A stretch of DNA of 64,000 bases from Onchidella celtica (lineage: Eukaryota; Mollusca; Gastropoda; Systellommatophora; Onchidiidae), in NCBI GenBank assembly GCA_963931925.1, contig OZ007571.1, positions 11,339,160 through 11,403,159 of the forward strand, read 5' to 3'. Shown one piece after another: positions 11,301 through 25,118 of the stretch (the first letter of the stretch is position 1; each line of letters begins with the position of its first letter). A model generated the notes under the pieces. The model did no database searches and was not told where the DNA came from. It saw nothing but the letters and a program-made list of their open reading frames with translations. Position numbers and translations under genes: made by a program.

Positions 11301-14300
11301 ACCTTAGGTTTGCCGATGACATTGACGGTCTGGCAGGAAATGAAGAAGAACTCGCCAGACTGGTGAAACGACTGGATGAAACATCAACCAGATATGGCAT
11401 GGAAATTAGTGCCGAGAAAACAAAGATAATGAGAAATAGTGACGAGCCCATCAAAACCAAAGTCACAGTCAGTGGTCAACAGCTCGAAACAGTCGACCAG
11501 TTCAAGTACCTTGGTGCTATCATCAGCCAAGAAAGATCCAAGCCAGAAGTCCATGCACGAATTGCACAAATAACAGGGGCGCTTACAAAATTAAGACCAA
11601 TATGGAAAGACAGAAACATCTCAGTCACATCCAAGCTCAGACTACTCTATGCCCTCGTTATCCCCATCCTTCTGTATGCTTGTGAATCTTGGACCTTGAC
11701 CGCAGAGCTGCAGAGGGAAATCCAATCAGCCGAAATGAGATGCTTTAGACGACTCCCTGGCATCTCATACACTGACCACGTCACAAATGAGGAGGTGCGC
11801 AGTAGAGTGAAACAACACATGAGTCATTATGAAGACTTGCTGTCTACTGTGAAACGAAGAAAACTGAAATGGATTTAGCCACATAACAAGATCGTGTGGC
11901 ATATCCAAGACCATTCTTCAGGGAACTGTGCAGGGGAGGAGAAGAAGAGGAAGGCAAAGGAAGAGGTGGACCGACAACATTGCGGAGTGGACCGGGAAAT
12001 CCTTCGCCCAAACTCAGGCGCTTGCAAACAACCGCGAAAACTGGAGGCACCTGACGAGATTCTCTGTCATGCAGCGCCCCTACGATCCTGGTTGATTATG
12101 GGATCAGTAGCAGTAGCAGTAATAGCTTAAACAGTGGCATCTTCCATGTCCAATCATGCCCGTTTTTTCATGAAAAATCGGAATGATTCTCATCAAATCG
12201 GAATTGGTGGCAGCTCTGCTGCAGCATCAGCGCCATAGTAGGGTCTTATACATTATGGCGAATGAGATGTAAACAGTACAGACCTCAGTAAAGTGATTAG
12301 GCCAAGAACTTCACTTGTCATGGTATGTGTTCCTGTTAAGAATAATAAAAATATTATTTTTCTACAAGATCACATGTATTCTATAATCTATGGAATAAAG
12401 AATTCAGATATGTATGACGTATGTATGTTATGGATGCAAGTAGGTAGACATTAGGTATTATAGCACATGGGGAGATACAAAATCACCATCAATATTCTTA
12501 TATACATGGTATATTGTTATCATGCGATCTGGAAGAGATGGGAGAGGAGACTCTGTGTGTGTGTATGTGTGAATGGATGGGTAGGCTAGTATGTGAGTTC
12601 TGTACGTGCTGAGGTGTTAGGGCCAGAGATATTTGTTTGTGACACACGAGCCAATTTATTTACTGAAGCAGATTGAGAACACAATTATTATGTATTTACT
12701 ATGTTAAGATTACGAGTATATAACTTCTATTTATGACAGTATTGTTACACGAGGTGATTTTTCGGTAGATTTTTTAACCTCTAAGATGCTCGACAAGTGG
12801 ATGGGGAAGCTTGACCTGTGGCATTCTCGGTGTGCCATGATCAAATAAATTTACATCCCCATTCCCCTTTTACTGCCAGATTCGTAAAGAAGATGTTGCT
12901 CCTTTTGGATTACTTTTCTCTATGAATAGCCCCTTCTCCTTCTCCATGCTACAGTTGCACTTTCTTCCATTCAATCACTTGATGGATTGGACAGGAGCAC
13001 ATTGTTAGCTAACATTAATCGCCCTATTTAGAGCGGCCGTCGGCAGTTTAGAGGCATTTGTTATTGTTGGGCCTCTGGACAAACAACAAACACTTTTTTG
13101 ATGGAGCAGGAAAGAGGGAAGAGCTTATCCCTAGGTTGTTGGTGTTTTTTTTTTAGACCACGGGCAAGTAGAAAAGTAACAAACATTTGCAATAACATAT
13201 TAATCATTTTATTTCTTACCTACTTTTTCAAACGGCAATGAGAAGAAAAAGAAATTAGCTAACAGGACAACACAATATCGACAGTCGTGGCTAAGAATAA
13301 ACGCAATCACAATAACACCATCAAACTCAATCACTGATCGCCCCCCCCCCCCACCCCACCCCATCCCACCTCACCCCCACCCTCCACCACACACAAAAAT
13401 TATAATAAGCCCGGGTTTAAAGTTGTGGCCTGTATAATTATCATGAGAGAGAATGGTTGGCGGCATTCACATCATTATGATATGGTGGTTATTATTGCTG
13501 TTAATTTCCAATCGCTTTATCCAGGTCTAAACGCAACATTTAATATGTAGATCAATATCTTATCCACATCCGTGTTTAAAATTATCATCGCAGTCATCTG
13601 CTTTTCTTCCTCATCGTAGTGGATCTGTCACAGGTCGGAACTGTCACTTCCAACTCGCAAATAAATTTAAGTCTGGTGACAGATGGGAATGACAAAACCT
13701 GCCTGGAGAACTCAACACTTCAGTCTGTAACTGTTGAATGGTCAACACCTTATCCATTCACCTGGCTCAGGTTATTTGCCAACAATGAAGGTGAGCTTAA
13801 TTCAATACGAAGTAAAAACTTATTGAACATTCAATTAATTGTTTGCACCAACGTTTTGTTTCAGATGTTCTTAATCAGATCATCCTGCTGGAAATCAATA
13901 GTTTCATATGTATTGTTGTCAATATTGATGGTTTCTCAAATAATTAAACTGTGTTTGAAAGACAAAACAGTAAATCTATTTTATTCACCTTTAGTTTTGA
14001 ACATCAAAAGAAACGTCATAAATTTTATCATGTCCTTAATTATCAGTTGACTAACATTAAATCCGTTCCGGTTGTTTAATCAGTATAAGTATGAAATTTG
14101 ATATTAATATTTTTGTCCACTGCTATGCTAACAAATGGCAACAGATGCGCTACACAACGTCACGGTACAGTTCAGCAACGGCACATCATCATCAACTGTT
14201 GACTGCATCAACCGTCAGAACGCCACCATCTCTGACACAGCACTGGACATTCACTGTGATCTGAGTGTTACAATCTCTCAGGTTATCCTTACAGGGGAGG

Positions 14301-17300
14301 GAATCAAAGCACTCTGTTCTCTCTACATTAGTGGAGGTATGTCATTTTCTTAGTTGAGAGTTAGTTAAAAATTATGGATTTTAAATGGAAATCACATAAA
14401 TAAGAGTGAAAAAAACAACAACGGACAAATGTATTATACATTAATATTAATATATATTGAGATGTTCGAGTTCTTTTGTTTTTCGTCCTTTTTAATTAAA
14501 TACACTTACTCTCAAAGAAATGGAAGTCATTTAAACAAATAAATTCTTTAAATCAAAGAAAAAAATGGAACGATGTACTCGGTATGTTTCATGATTGTTA
14601 TTAATGAGAGCCTCCTGATTCTGGTACTTCGCCTCTCTACCAATGAACTCCGACACCATTATAAATATGAAATAGACACAGATAAAGGAGGAAATGAACA
14701 GTAGTTTGCTTTCACTTTCTTTTTAGGTCGCAATGTAGCGTTACGGCAAAAAGCGACGCAGACAAGTACAGCTAATAGGTACACAGCTGATATAGCAGTT
14801 AACGGAGTTGAAGAAGCTGGGACCCAAGCTTCAGCTTGCACTCACACCAATCCAAATACAGATCGGCGGCCTAGCTGGACTGTGACACTTACAGAGGAAC
14901 ATTTCATCAACAGATATGTTATCTACAACAGACGCGGTGAGTTGTTCCATGTGTGTGAAATATACAAGATCAAAATGGCATGTGCAATTATGCCCCCCCC
15001 CCTTTTTTTTTCGTATCTCAGTTAAACAACAATTGTAAACCAGAGTAATGACATCAGCCCCGAAGTCATGCTATGTGCCAAATCTGCGAGTCCTTGGTTT
15101 TGGGCTTGAAGTAAAGGAGGCTATCTCACTGCTTGCAGTTCTTCCATGACAAAATATGTCTACAGATGCCGTTTGAAGACCAAATATAACTCAGTTAAAT
15201 ACCTTTAAACGTTTTGTTCCTAACCCGATTAGTATGAAGGTGCCAAAGTACGACAGTAGCTCAATATCTGATGAATAGTTTAGGGGGAATCTAAATTCAT
15301 GACAATAGGCCTCTTAACTATTAGTAACTATAGAAACAAAAACTACGCCCAGCTGAATGAATTGTGAAAGCTTTCCATCTGTACGTGGATAGGATGTCCC
15401 TCATGCATTTACTGCGGTCACAGCCAATACATTTCGGTTAATTTGGTCCATGGTGAACATTGTGAGACATTCTATCAGAAAAATGGAAACACTATACTGT
15501 CAGGTAGCTAGGTAGATACATAGACAGACAGATAGATAGATAGACGGACAGACAGACAGTGTGGGTGTGTATCAGCCTATACTGTGTATCTGTCTGTTTG
15601 TTTGATTGTGTCATACTGTATATATCTATGTGTGTAGTTAGGTAGCTAGTCAGGTAGGTAGGTAGGTAGGTAGGTAGATAGGTTTGTAGTTAGGTACGTA
15701 GGTAGGTTAGATATTTAGGTAGGTTGGTAAGTAGGTAGGTTTGCAGTTAAGTACGTAGTTGGTTAGATATTTAGGTAGGTAGGTAGGTAGGTAGGTAGGT
15801 GGGTAGGTAGGTTTGTAGTTAGGTACGTAGGAAGGTTAGGTATTTAGGTAGGTAGGTTAAGTAGGTAGGCTTGTAGTTAGGTAAGTACGTAGGTATTTAA
15901 ATAGGTAGGTCAGTAGTTAGGTAGGTAGGTAGATAGGTAGGTAATTAGGTATGTAGGTAGGTAGGTAGGTGAGTAGGTCTGAATGCATGTGGGTAAGTAT
16001 CAATGCATGTAGGGAGGTATCTGCGTAGGTGGTAGGTAGATTAAGTAGGTAGATAGGTAGGTTAGGTAGGTAGGTACGTAAGTTCGGTAGGTTAGGTAGA
16101 TTGGGTAGTTTAGGTAGGTTAGGTATGTAGAAAGGTAGGTACGTAGGTTGGTAGATTAGGTGGATAGGTACGTAGGTAGGTAGGTAATTCGGTAGGTAGG
16201 TAGGTAGGTGGGTAGGTAGGTAGGTAGGTAGGTAGGTAGGTAGGTAGGTAGGTAGGTAGGTAGGTGGGTAGGTAGAGGGGTAGGTATGTAAGTTAGTAGG
16301 AAGGTAGGTAGTGTCTAGATATGAATGCATGTAATGAGGTAGGTCTTTAGGTCTTTTAGTAGGTTTGGTAAGTATTTAGGTAGGTATTTAGGTAGGTAAG
16401 TAGGTAGGTGGATAGGTGGGTAGGTAGGTAGGTGGGTAGGTAGGTAGGTAGGTAGGTAGGTAGGTTAGTAGGAAGGTCGGTAGTGGACAGATATGAATGC
16501 ATGTAATGAGGTAGGTCTTTACGTTTTTAGTAGGTTTGGTAAGTAGGTAGCTAGGTAGGTAGAGGGGTAGGTGGATATGTGGATAGGTGGATAGGTGGAT
16601 AGGTGGGTAGGTAGGTAGGTGGGTAGGTAGGTAGGTATGTAGGTAGGTAGGTAGGTAGGTAGGTTAGTAGGAAGGTAGGTAGTGGACAAATATGAATGCA
16701 TGTTATGAGGTAGGTCTTTACGTTTTTAGTAGGTTTGGTAAGTAGGTAGGTAGGTAGGTAGGTAGGTAGGTAGGTAGGTAGGTAGGTTAGGTAGGTTTTC
16801 AGGTAGGTGTGTAGGTTTTTAGGTAGTCTAGGTAGGTAGGTAGGTATATCGGTAGGTAGTTAGGTTACTATATAGGTAGGTAGGTATCTAGGTAGGTAGG
16901 TAGGTATTTAGGTAGGTAGGTATTTAGGTAGGTAGGTAGGTAAATTAGGTAGGTAGGTAGGTAGGTAGGTAGGTGGGTGGGAGGGTGGGTGGGTAGGAAG
17001 GTAGGTAGGTAGGTAGGTAGGTAGGTAGGTAGGTAGTGTCACGATCACGTGCGTGAAGATCGTCACGACCACGTGTGTGATGTGTACTTAACTTATTTTT
17101 CCTTTCAAACCCAGCTAACAAGCCAAGCAAGCAGACCAGCGACTAACGGACACATGGAGTGAAATTTAAATCAAACAATATTTAATTCTAAATGCATGAC
17201 AAATAACTTATGCCAAAACATTACATTCATAATAAGCAATTACACAGTCACAAAACAGATATTCGAAAATCACTCTTGGGGATCATGGCTATTCACTACT

Positions 17301-20300
17301 TCCCCACTATCATCTAACCCCTTTGTCCATAAACTTAATTATTTATACTCAAGAGTCTCTGTCGATAGCTGATCTCCTCGCTGATGCAGTTTCACGCCTC
17401 CAGAGTTCAAGCGATCCTTCCTAGATCTCCAACTTCAACGACAAAGGGGAACAGACGCTCCTGGCTTCAGACGAATAAGAAAATATACAGCTCACACCCG
17501 TCATCGATCATCACTGGTTCCTCCTGAAGGGTTCCCATCTCCTCCTCAGGACTCCTTAAGCTGCAGACGATTAGAAAACAGACGGTTCACACCCGTCATC
17601 GATCATCACTGGTTCCTCCTGGAGGGTTCCCATCTCCTCCTCAGGACTCCTTAAGCTGCAGACGATTAGAAAACAGACGGTTCACACCTGTCATCGATCA
17701 TCACTGGTTCCTCACACCTAACACTTCTGGTCCCCATGGCACGACCTTCCACTTGTCGCCCGGACCGATAATTCTGCTTTTTGGGAAACAAATGGGAACA
17801 TCATAGATCCCTCACACACCTAACACCTCTGGTCCCCATGGCACGACCTTCCACTTGTCGCCCGGACCGGTACTCTCTGCGTCTTCCTCTAGGAATGAAT
17901 AATTTGGGAACCTCATAGATCCCTCACATACTTAACACCCCTGGTCACCATGGCACGACCTTACACTTGTCGCCCGGACCGGTACTCTCTGCGACTTCCT
18001 CTAGGAATGAATAATTTGGGAACCTCATAGATCCCTCACATACTTAACACCCCTGGTCCCCATGGCACGACCTTACACTTGTCGCCCGGACCGGTACTCT
18101 CTGCGTCTTCCTCTAGGAATGAATAATTTGGGAACCACGTGTGTCGAGCTTCTCCTGTATTTATGCTCCCGAGGTTTTTGCACACGCGACTAGTTTAAAG
18201 CGAGACGTGTGTATCTTTTCACGCTCGTCAACAATGTTAAAAACCGTGTTTTCCCCTGCTAAGCTCACCCCCTCTAGACTCGTGGCGCACAAGGCCACCG
18301 ACCTTACTCGTGATAGTAACCTCGTCAACAACTTTAAACTCCCCTTCTCCCCTACTAAGTTTACCCCCTCTACACTCGTGGCGTACAAGGCCATCAACCT
18401 TAATCGTGACAGTAGATAGGTGGGTGGGTGGGTAGGTAGGTAAGTAGGTAGGTATTTAGGTAGGTAGGTAGGGAGGTAGGTAGTGGGTAGGTATGAATGC
18501 GTGTAATGAGGTAGGTGTTTAGGTTTTAAGGTAGGTTTGGTAGGTATGTTGGTAGGTAGGTTAGGTAGGTAGGTAGGTAGGTAGGTAAGTAGGTAAGTAG
18601 GTAGGTAGGCACGTAGGTAGACATCTAGGTAGGTAGGTCATCGAACACTTAAAAGTGATTTAGAGAAAATCAGATTGGATAACGCCACATGTGGAAATAA
18701 AAAAAAATGTGTTTTGCCATCATGACATTTTAAAAGAATGCATAAAAGTTTATTAAATACAATAGTTCGATATAGAGGACACTTGGTTAATTAGTGGATT
18801 CTTAAGATCATTAATTTTGAACTTTATGCAACTGTCATTCGGGCTATAGTGTTGAGCAAAATTTTATAAGTGATGTTGAACTCGTTCAATGAATGGGAAT
18901 TTGAGCGGATATTGTTAATATTTAATTTCTTTAAATTTGATCGGTCAGTGAATACATCCGATCTGGGCTAATCAATTGGAGACAGAAAATGGGTTTTTTT
19001 AGGGGTTGTTTTGACAACATTTTTAAAAGGTGCCTGAACCTTGAGTAAATGCTGTAGGCAGATATAAAGGTGATTGGGTTAGATTGGTTGTCGTTTATGA
19101 AATCTAATTTTATAATTTTTTAAAATGTCATTCAGGTTGTAGCGTTGACTCCCCCACCCCCTACCCGTACCCCTTACCGAGGGGGTCGGGGCGCAATTGC
19201 ACTATTATAAAGAAGTATCCCCCCCCCCCCCACTATGTTTTTAAAATAATAATAAACGATAGATAGAAAAAGGAATGTGTTGACAGGTGAGGAACGACAA
19301 CGTAAAATTTAAAACATGTCAGTAAAATTAAATGTTTTACTAATTTGATACAGACACTGCTATTGTTAATTGATGATTTTCTGATATCTTTCTATCAGTA
19401 TTTTGTCCACTGACTGAAGTAAAGCTGGGGGAGGTCAAGTCAAATAATTATACACGTTTGTCTTTGGCTTCGTTTACAGCTTGCTGCGAAGAGCGACTAC
19501 AAGGATTCGTTCTGACAAGTTTTGGTCCAAATAGCGATGTTGTCTTCAATTATACAGATATGTCTGAAGTTTCATTAGTCTACAGTGTCACATCTGTCAT
19601 AGATACACGACCAATCACTAGTGTTCGGGTCAATGCAACAAAGTTTGATTCTCCAATTCTGACTCTGTGCGAAGTGGAACTTTATGGGGGTGAGTTAGAT
19701 GACTCATATCGTCACTCGCCTACATGTAATTATAACCATCACCGGATTAAATATTGTAATTGCCATTTGAACTGAACATTTTATTATACTTCAGTATTTT
19801 ACCATAATAGTTTAATATTTTAAGAGTCAGAACTATTGGTAAAGATTAGGCCTAAAATGTTATAGTTTGTTTGAAATCATAATTGGAGTGAATAATTCTA
19901 TCCAAATACAGTATTTTATGTATTAATGAGATGTTTATGTATGCAGGGAGGATGCTACTATCAGAGCAGTTCTGTACGCTACTTATTAACAGTATCATAA
20001 TATCGACTGTGCGATCACAGAGGTAAATATCAAGGATGGTGCGATATTTACCACACGAAACTCTTATTTTTGTCACCACTAAATTAGTATTTCCTTATCA
20101 AAGATACACTGTGTTTTAGGTCACACCTGTTTTTTTTTAATTTTCAAAAGCAATTTCATTTACGTGGGCAAAGCCTATAAGTTAGTCTCAAACCAAGTAG
20201 ACAGAGTGGTTGTGCTATATTATATACAGCTGAACACAATTGTCTGCACTACATCCTACCATGCTTCCTAAATGCATTACAATTGTCTTTTCATGAAAGT

Positions 20301-20871
20301 AACATCCGGGTACAGTTTGACAAATTTCACATGGTTCAGAGCGACAAACTGATGGACGGTCTCTCAATTACTTAAACTGTTATTTCAGACTCAGCATGTC
20401 AGACAGGGAAATATGGCAGAGAATGTGAGAAAGATTGTAACTGTGCTGTACTAAATGAGACATGTTTTGTCAGTACTGGAGGATGTCCGTCTGGATGTGC
20501 TGCTGGATTCTATGGCGAGGATTGTCAAACAGGTAATTTAAATCGCAAAGATGTCCGCGCTTGTAGTCAAAAATGTGGCATTCTTTCCATCTTCATTTTT
20601 AAAGAAAAGTTTAAAAAAATATAAAATGCTCAATATCCAAAATGCCACCCAGAGTCAAACTCCCACCTACAACATATCTTTTTTGACAGGTGAGAACTTT
20701 TCTACACTCACATGTTTATTGTTTTTCACAGACTTCTTCCTGAGCCCTGTCAACACAATAGATCAATCAATGGTTCTGGGGAGAAAATATGTGAGAGTGC
20801 TAGTATGATGAGAGAGATGAAGAGAGAGAGAGAGAGAGAAAGAAGGAGAGGAAGAGACAGAAAGAGAGGAA

Positions 20872-20938
<67 letters not shown>

Positions 20939-23900
20939 GAGAGGGAGAGAGAGAAAGGGAGAGAAAGAGTTATATTCATCTCAAACATCAAACCTCAGAT
21001 ATCAATCTCTGCGTGCTGCTGGTGCCAAATGTTTTTTGTTTCTGCTTGAGCAAATCAAAATTCTCGTCTGAGATAAATAAGGAGTGTGATTATGATTGTG
21101 ATATTCACCATGTTCATTAGTACCTGTTTTCTGATCAAGAACCGTTATCTCCACCCAGACTGTCCACCCACACGTTATGGTATCAGCTGTAGAGAAAGGT
21201 GCAGTACCAACTGTAGAGGCCAGTTATGTCATATTGTGACTGGAAATTGTCAGCAATGTGCACCTGGCAAATCAGGAGACCGGTGCGAGAAAGGTAATTA
21301 TGTTTGGTTATCTATCTATATAGTTTGGTAACTCGAAACTTTGGTCACCTAAGGCTCAGTTCATCACACTCAGGCTTCAAACTTTGCACAACAGCATATT
21401 ATCAAGGCGAAATTAACATGGGCTATATTAGAAATTATGAAATGTTCAGGCTTCTACGTTTCATTTTTCATTGTGTCGGCATCATTTAGATCTATTTCGA
21501 GTCATGGTTCGCCATTTTAAGGTTTCGTTATCACTTCCTGCGATGTGTTCACGATCAAACACACTAACCCGTGAGCAAATCATGCTATTGTACGGGACGC
21601 GCAGGGTGTCAACTCACAAAGGCAGAGCAGTAAGACTTATTTAAAAACAAACACACAAAAATAAAATAAACAAATAGGAACAGGCAATATAAGTAGAGCC
21701 ACAATAACCACCAAGAACTGAAACAAATAATATTCAAACCAATTTATCCCGGGCAGGGCCCTGGACCCCAGCTAGTAATTTACATTATTGTGAAGGTAAA
21801 AGCTTCTTCCCTACCATTTTGTTTGACTATTATTATAACTCTGCATGACAGTATTAAAAGAAAACTTAATTAATAGATTAAGAGATTTCAGTTCCAGAGA
21901 AAGTTCAACTTGGACGCGAGATGTTTTTTACTTTGTTTTTTTTTTTTAATTTATGCCTTTTATTTTACTGAAGGTCATTAATTTTATTTTATTTCGGGGC
22001 CCCGTGAGCGAACGCTGTTACTGTAGGATGAAATAATGGCGCTCGGTATTTCAATACTATTTAATCATTTTTGCCACATCCAAATTACAGAGGCGTTCTA
22101 TTCTGTTTTCTTTAAGATGATGTGGAGTTGTGACGCCTGAAAACTCGAATTTGGGCAAAATATCGTTTTTTTTTCATGTTTTGCATTATAAGATTCCCAA
22201 AGAAGTGCGAACATTTCACCTATTCTGTTTGCTTGTTTATGTTTTTAGAATAAATCGTTCCTTGACTACTCCCGTAGTTTCCTAAAATTGGCCTTTGTAT
22301 TAAAGTCTACTACATTACCGGTCTTAGCAAATCGCTATTTTGAAATTACAATTTCCTTCTTCATAATGTCAAGTACTCACTAAAATGGCGCATTTATCAA
22401 TTCAGTCACCAACTCCTTGTCGTAATGATTGTATTGCTGGGTATTCATTTCATAGAAAAACTATTACAGAAAACCAATGGCACTGCAGTTAAGACTATCC
22501 ACACAAGACAGAATCTCTTACGTTCATGTCAGTGAGGAAAATGCTATTTCGTGTTTTCCACTGTACCAATCTGCTACCGTTTATTAAAGAAATAAGGTTA
22601 TTTAAGCAGTTACTAGAGGACGGGATGGTTGGTTAGCTTAAATCTAATCAACACGATGTTGTAACACAAAATTATAAACCAGACATCAAACGCCTGCCTG
22701 AACATGTTTAGTTTCATTTTCTTTCAGTTTGCATGTTTATGATAAAACCAGTTGAACCGACATAGTTTTAGTTCCTAACAATGTTGAAAATTCTTTATGT
22801 TCCAACACGCCAACTTCGTCTTCAGCTGATATAACAAAATTCATAGTTCCAACAATGTCTCTTAGATTACCCATCAGTGATAGATCATACCTGCGAGATA
22901 TTCAAACACTGAAACGTTTTTAGAAAAACGCCCCCAAACACACCTTTTTAATTCATGGAATAGAACCTCGGGTGGCTATGACCTTTGACGCATGTTCAAT
23001 ATATTCTTTATATTGGAGAATGGAATATGAGTTGAAAAATGAATGTAAAGGGCTTAGAGCTTGCATTTGACAGAATCAGACGCGATATGACGTTATTTAT
23101 TATTATTTATGTCTATATCCATTTTTGCCACATCCAAGTTGGAGGCGCTCTGTTCTGTTTTCTTTAAGATGGTGGGGAGTTGTGCCACTTGGAAACTCGT
23201 ATTTGAACAAATAAAATTAAGATAATTATCGTCGTGATCATATGGCAGTTTCTCCACGATACCCAACTAAAATTATCCAGTGTCTGTACACAAAGTATCG
23301 AAAGTGAACAGTTCAGGTTAAAACACCAATGCGTCAAGTTCTAACTGTCTCTAAACATGGTGTAACAATGAGGTTGTTGTAGCACGTTGTAGTAGGGGGG
23401 AGTTAGCTGATCTAACTACAACCCTTTAGAAAACGAAACTATTACAGCTGTAGAAAAAATAAACACGAGATCCGACGATCGATTAAATAATATTAAATTT
23501 TAATAATTGTATACTGAACAATAAAATATTAGGAAAGCACCAGCGAACAACTAAATATCCTACGCCACACGAGAAGAAAAACTCACTTACTTACCAACCA
23601 CCCACTTACATGGGTCTATACATATAGATATTTCTGTAGAAAATTCCCGAAATTAATCTAACCTCTGCCATCGCCCGAAACACACAAACTAACCAATCAC
23701 GTATCAATACGTCACCAGGTTACATCACTCAAGGCCAAACCTGGCGTAAACATCTAGTTCTACGACATTATCGAACGTTCAGGAATATCTAATATTTACG
23801 ATCACCCAAAAACAACTTCTCACTAGGAAGGGATGGTAAGGTCACGGAGTTCACTCTGGCGAACGTCAACAATAAAAGGAAAAAAGAAGTGAACACATGC

Positions 23901-25087
23901 TGAGTCACCAGTATGACGAGCAAAACGGGGAAGGGCAAGGGGGTAGCTTGCAGATGCTACACATGGGAAGGGCTGCGGCGGCACTAAGACTGGATCTGCC
24001 AGTCCGCTTCCCAGGAAGAAGGTGCAAAGAAGATTATGGGCAACATGAACAGCTAATTTTGTAATTTTCATGTAATATGTACCTTGGCGTATGAATCTGT
24101 GACCAGCTGGTAGAACAGTATTGAAATCTAGTTCAGCATTATATCAGTCTTTTTGTTTCTCTTTCATGTTGCAAAGACTGTCCAGATGGAACATATGGAC
24201 AGGACTGTCATGAAACTTGCAGTGATTATTGTGTTGGTGGTGCAATATGCAATCCAGTCAATGGATCATGCCTTCAAGGGTGTGAGCCCGGCTACATCAC
24301 ACCCCAATGCAATGCAAGTAAGTCTATGGGGAAATCACCAAAACATAATACTTCTAAAATTACAAGTGATCTCATTAAAAAATTCATTTTTATTTGCTGA
24401 AAAAATAATAGTTAAGTATTTGATACCGGAGACTGTTCCCATTGATGGTTATGAACGTATCGTGTACACAATCACATATATATTGTGCGATTATACATAT
24501 ATATAAAAAGAGAGAGAGAAGAAAGAGAGACGGGGGCGGGGGGGGGGGGGAGAGAAATAGAGAGACGTCGAGAGAGGCCTGGGACATTATTATTTCAGCT
24601 TTTTTGTTTCTCTTTCATCCTACAAAGGTTGCGCAAGCGGAGCTTATGGTCAGGACTGTAATGAAACTTGCAGTGAACATTGTGTTGGTGGTGCAATGTG
24701 CAATCCCGTCAATGGGTCATGTCCTAATGGGTGTGAATCTGGCTATACCTTACCCCAGTGTAATACAAGTAAGTCTGGAGAAAAGTATAATACCCCCAGC
24801 GTTCTGTTGCAAAATTACAACTGATTTTTATTAAAGTATTGATTTTTATTTGGTAAAGACAAACTACATGTAGTTACCTCTGCCACAGACGGACCTTTTC
24901 AAAATCAATCAAGAAAAATAATATTTCTGTGAATTATATTATCTAAGTACACAAAGAGAGTGAGAAAGGGAGGGGGAATGAAAGAGAACGAGAGAGAGTG
25001 AGAAAGAGGGCGTGTCTGACTGAGTGAGCATGTATGTGTGTGAGTGAAGAGGAGAGAGAAATAGAGAGAGAGGGCGAGAGAGAGAAG

Positions 25088-25118
<31 letters not shown>

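Larger units (their letters stand above)
14937..19479. other. Intron 4: tetranucleotide arrays and a solo LTR
   Basis: Between exons 4 and 5. It holds the TAGG arrays (about 15640-17036 and 18417-18645), the solo LTR at 17037-18411 and otherwise unremarkable AT-rich sequence. Confidence 0.8.

Noticed and set aside
15917-16701. Minus-strand frames rich in YLPT repeats
   Set aside because: Translation of the TAGG array; period-four repeats are open in several frames.
15640-17036. Interstitial telomere
   Set aside because: The unit is TAGG, not TTAGGG.
17700-18135. CRISPR-like regular repeats
   Set aside because: Units of about 112 bp without conserved-repeat and variable-spacer pattern; they are a minisatellite inside an LTR of a eukaryotic genome.
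18141-18419. Plus-strand 92-codon frame with an internal duplication
   Set aside because: Lies inside solo LTR 2 and reflects the tandem duplication in it.
23375-23767. Possible LTR with TGTTGTAG and CTACGACA ends
   Set aside because: No matching 5-bp duplication and no second feature to support it.
24153-24834. Second open frames across EGF exons 8-10
   Set aside because: They overlap the EGF frame, lack conserved domains and ignore the splice sites.
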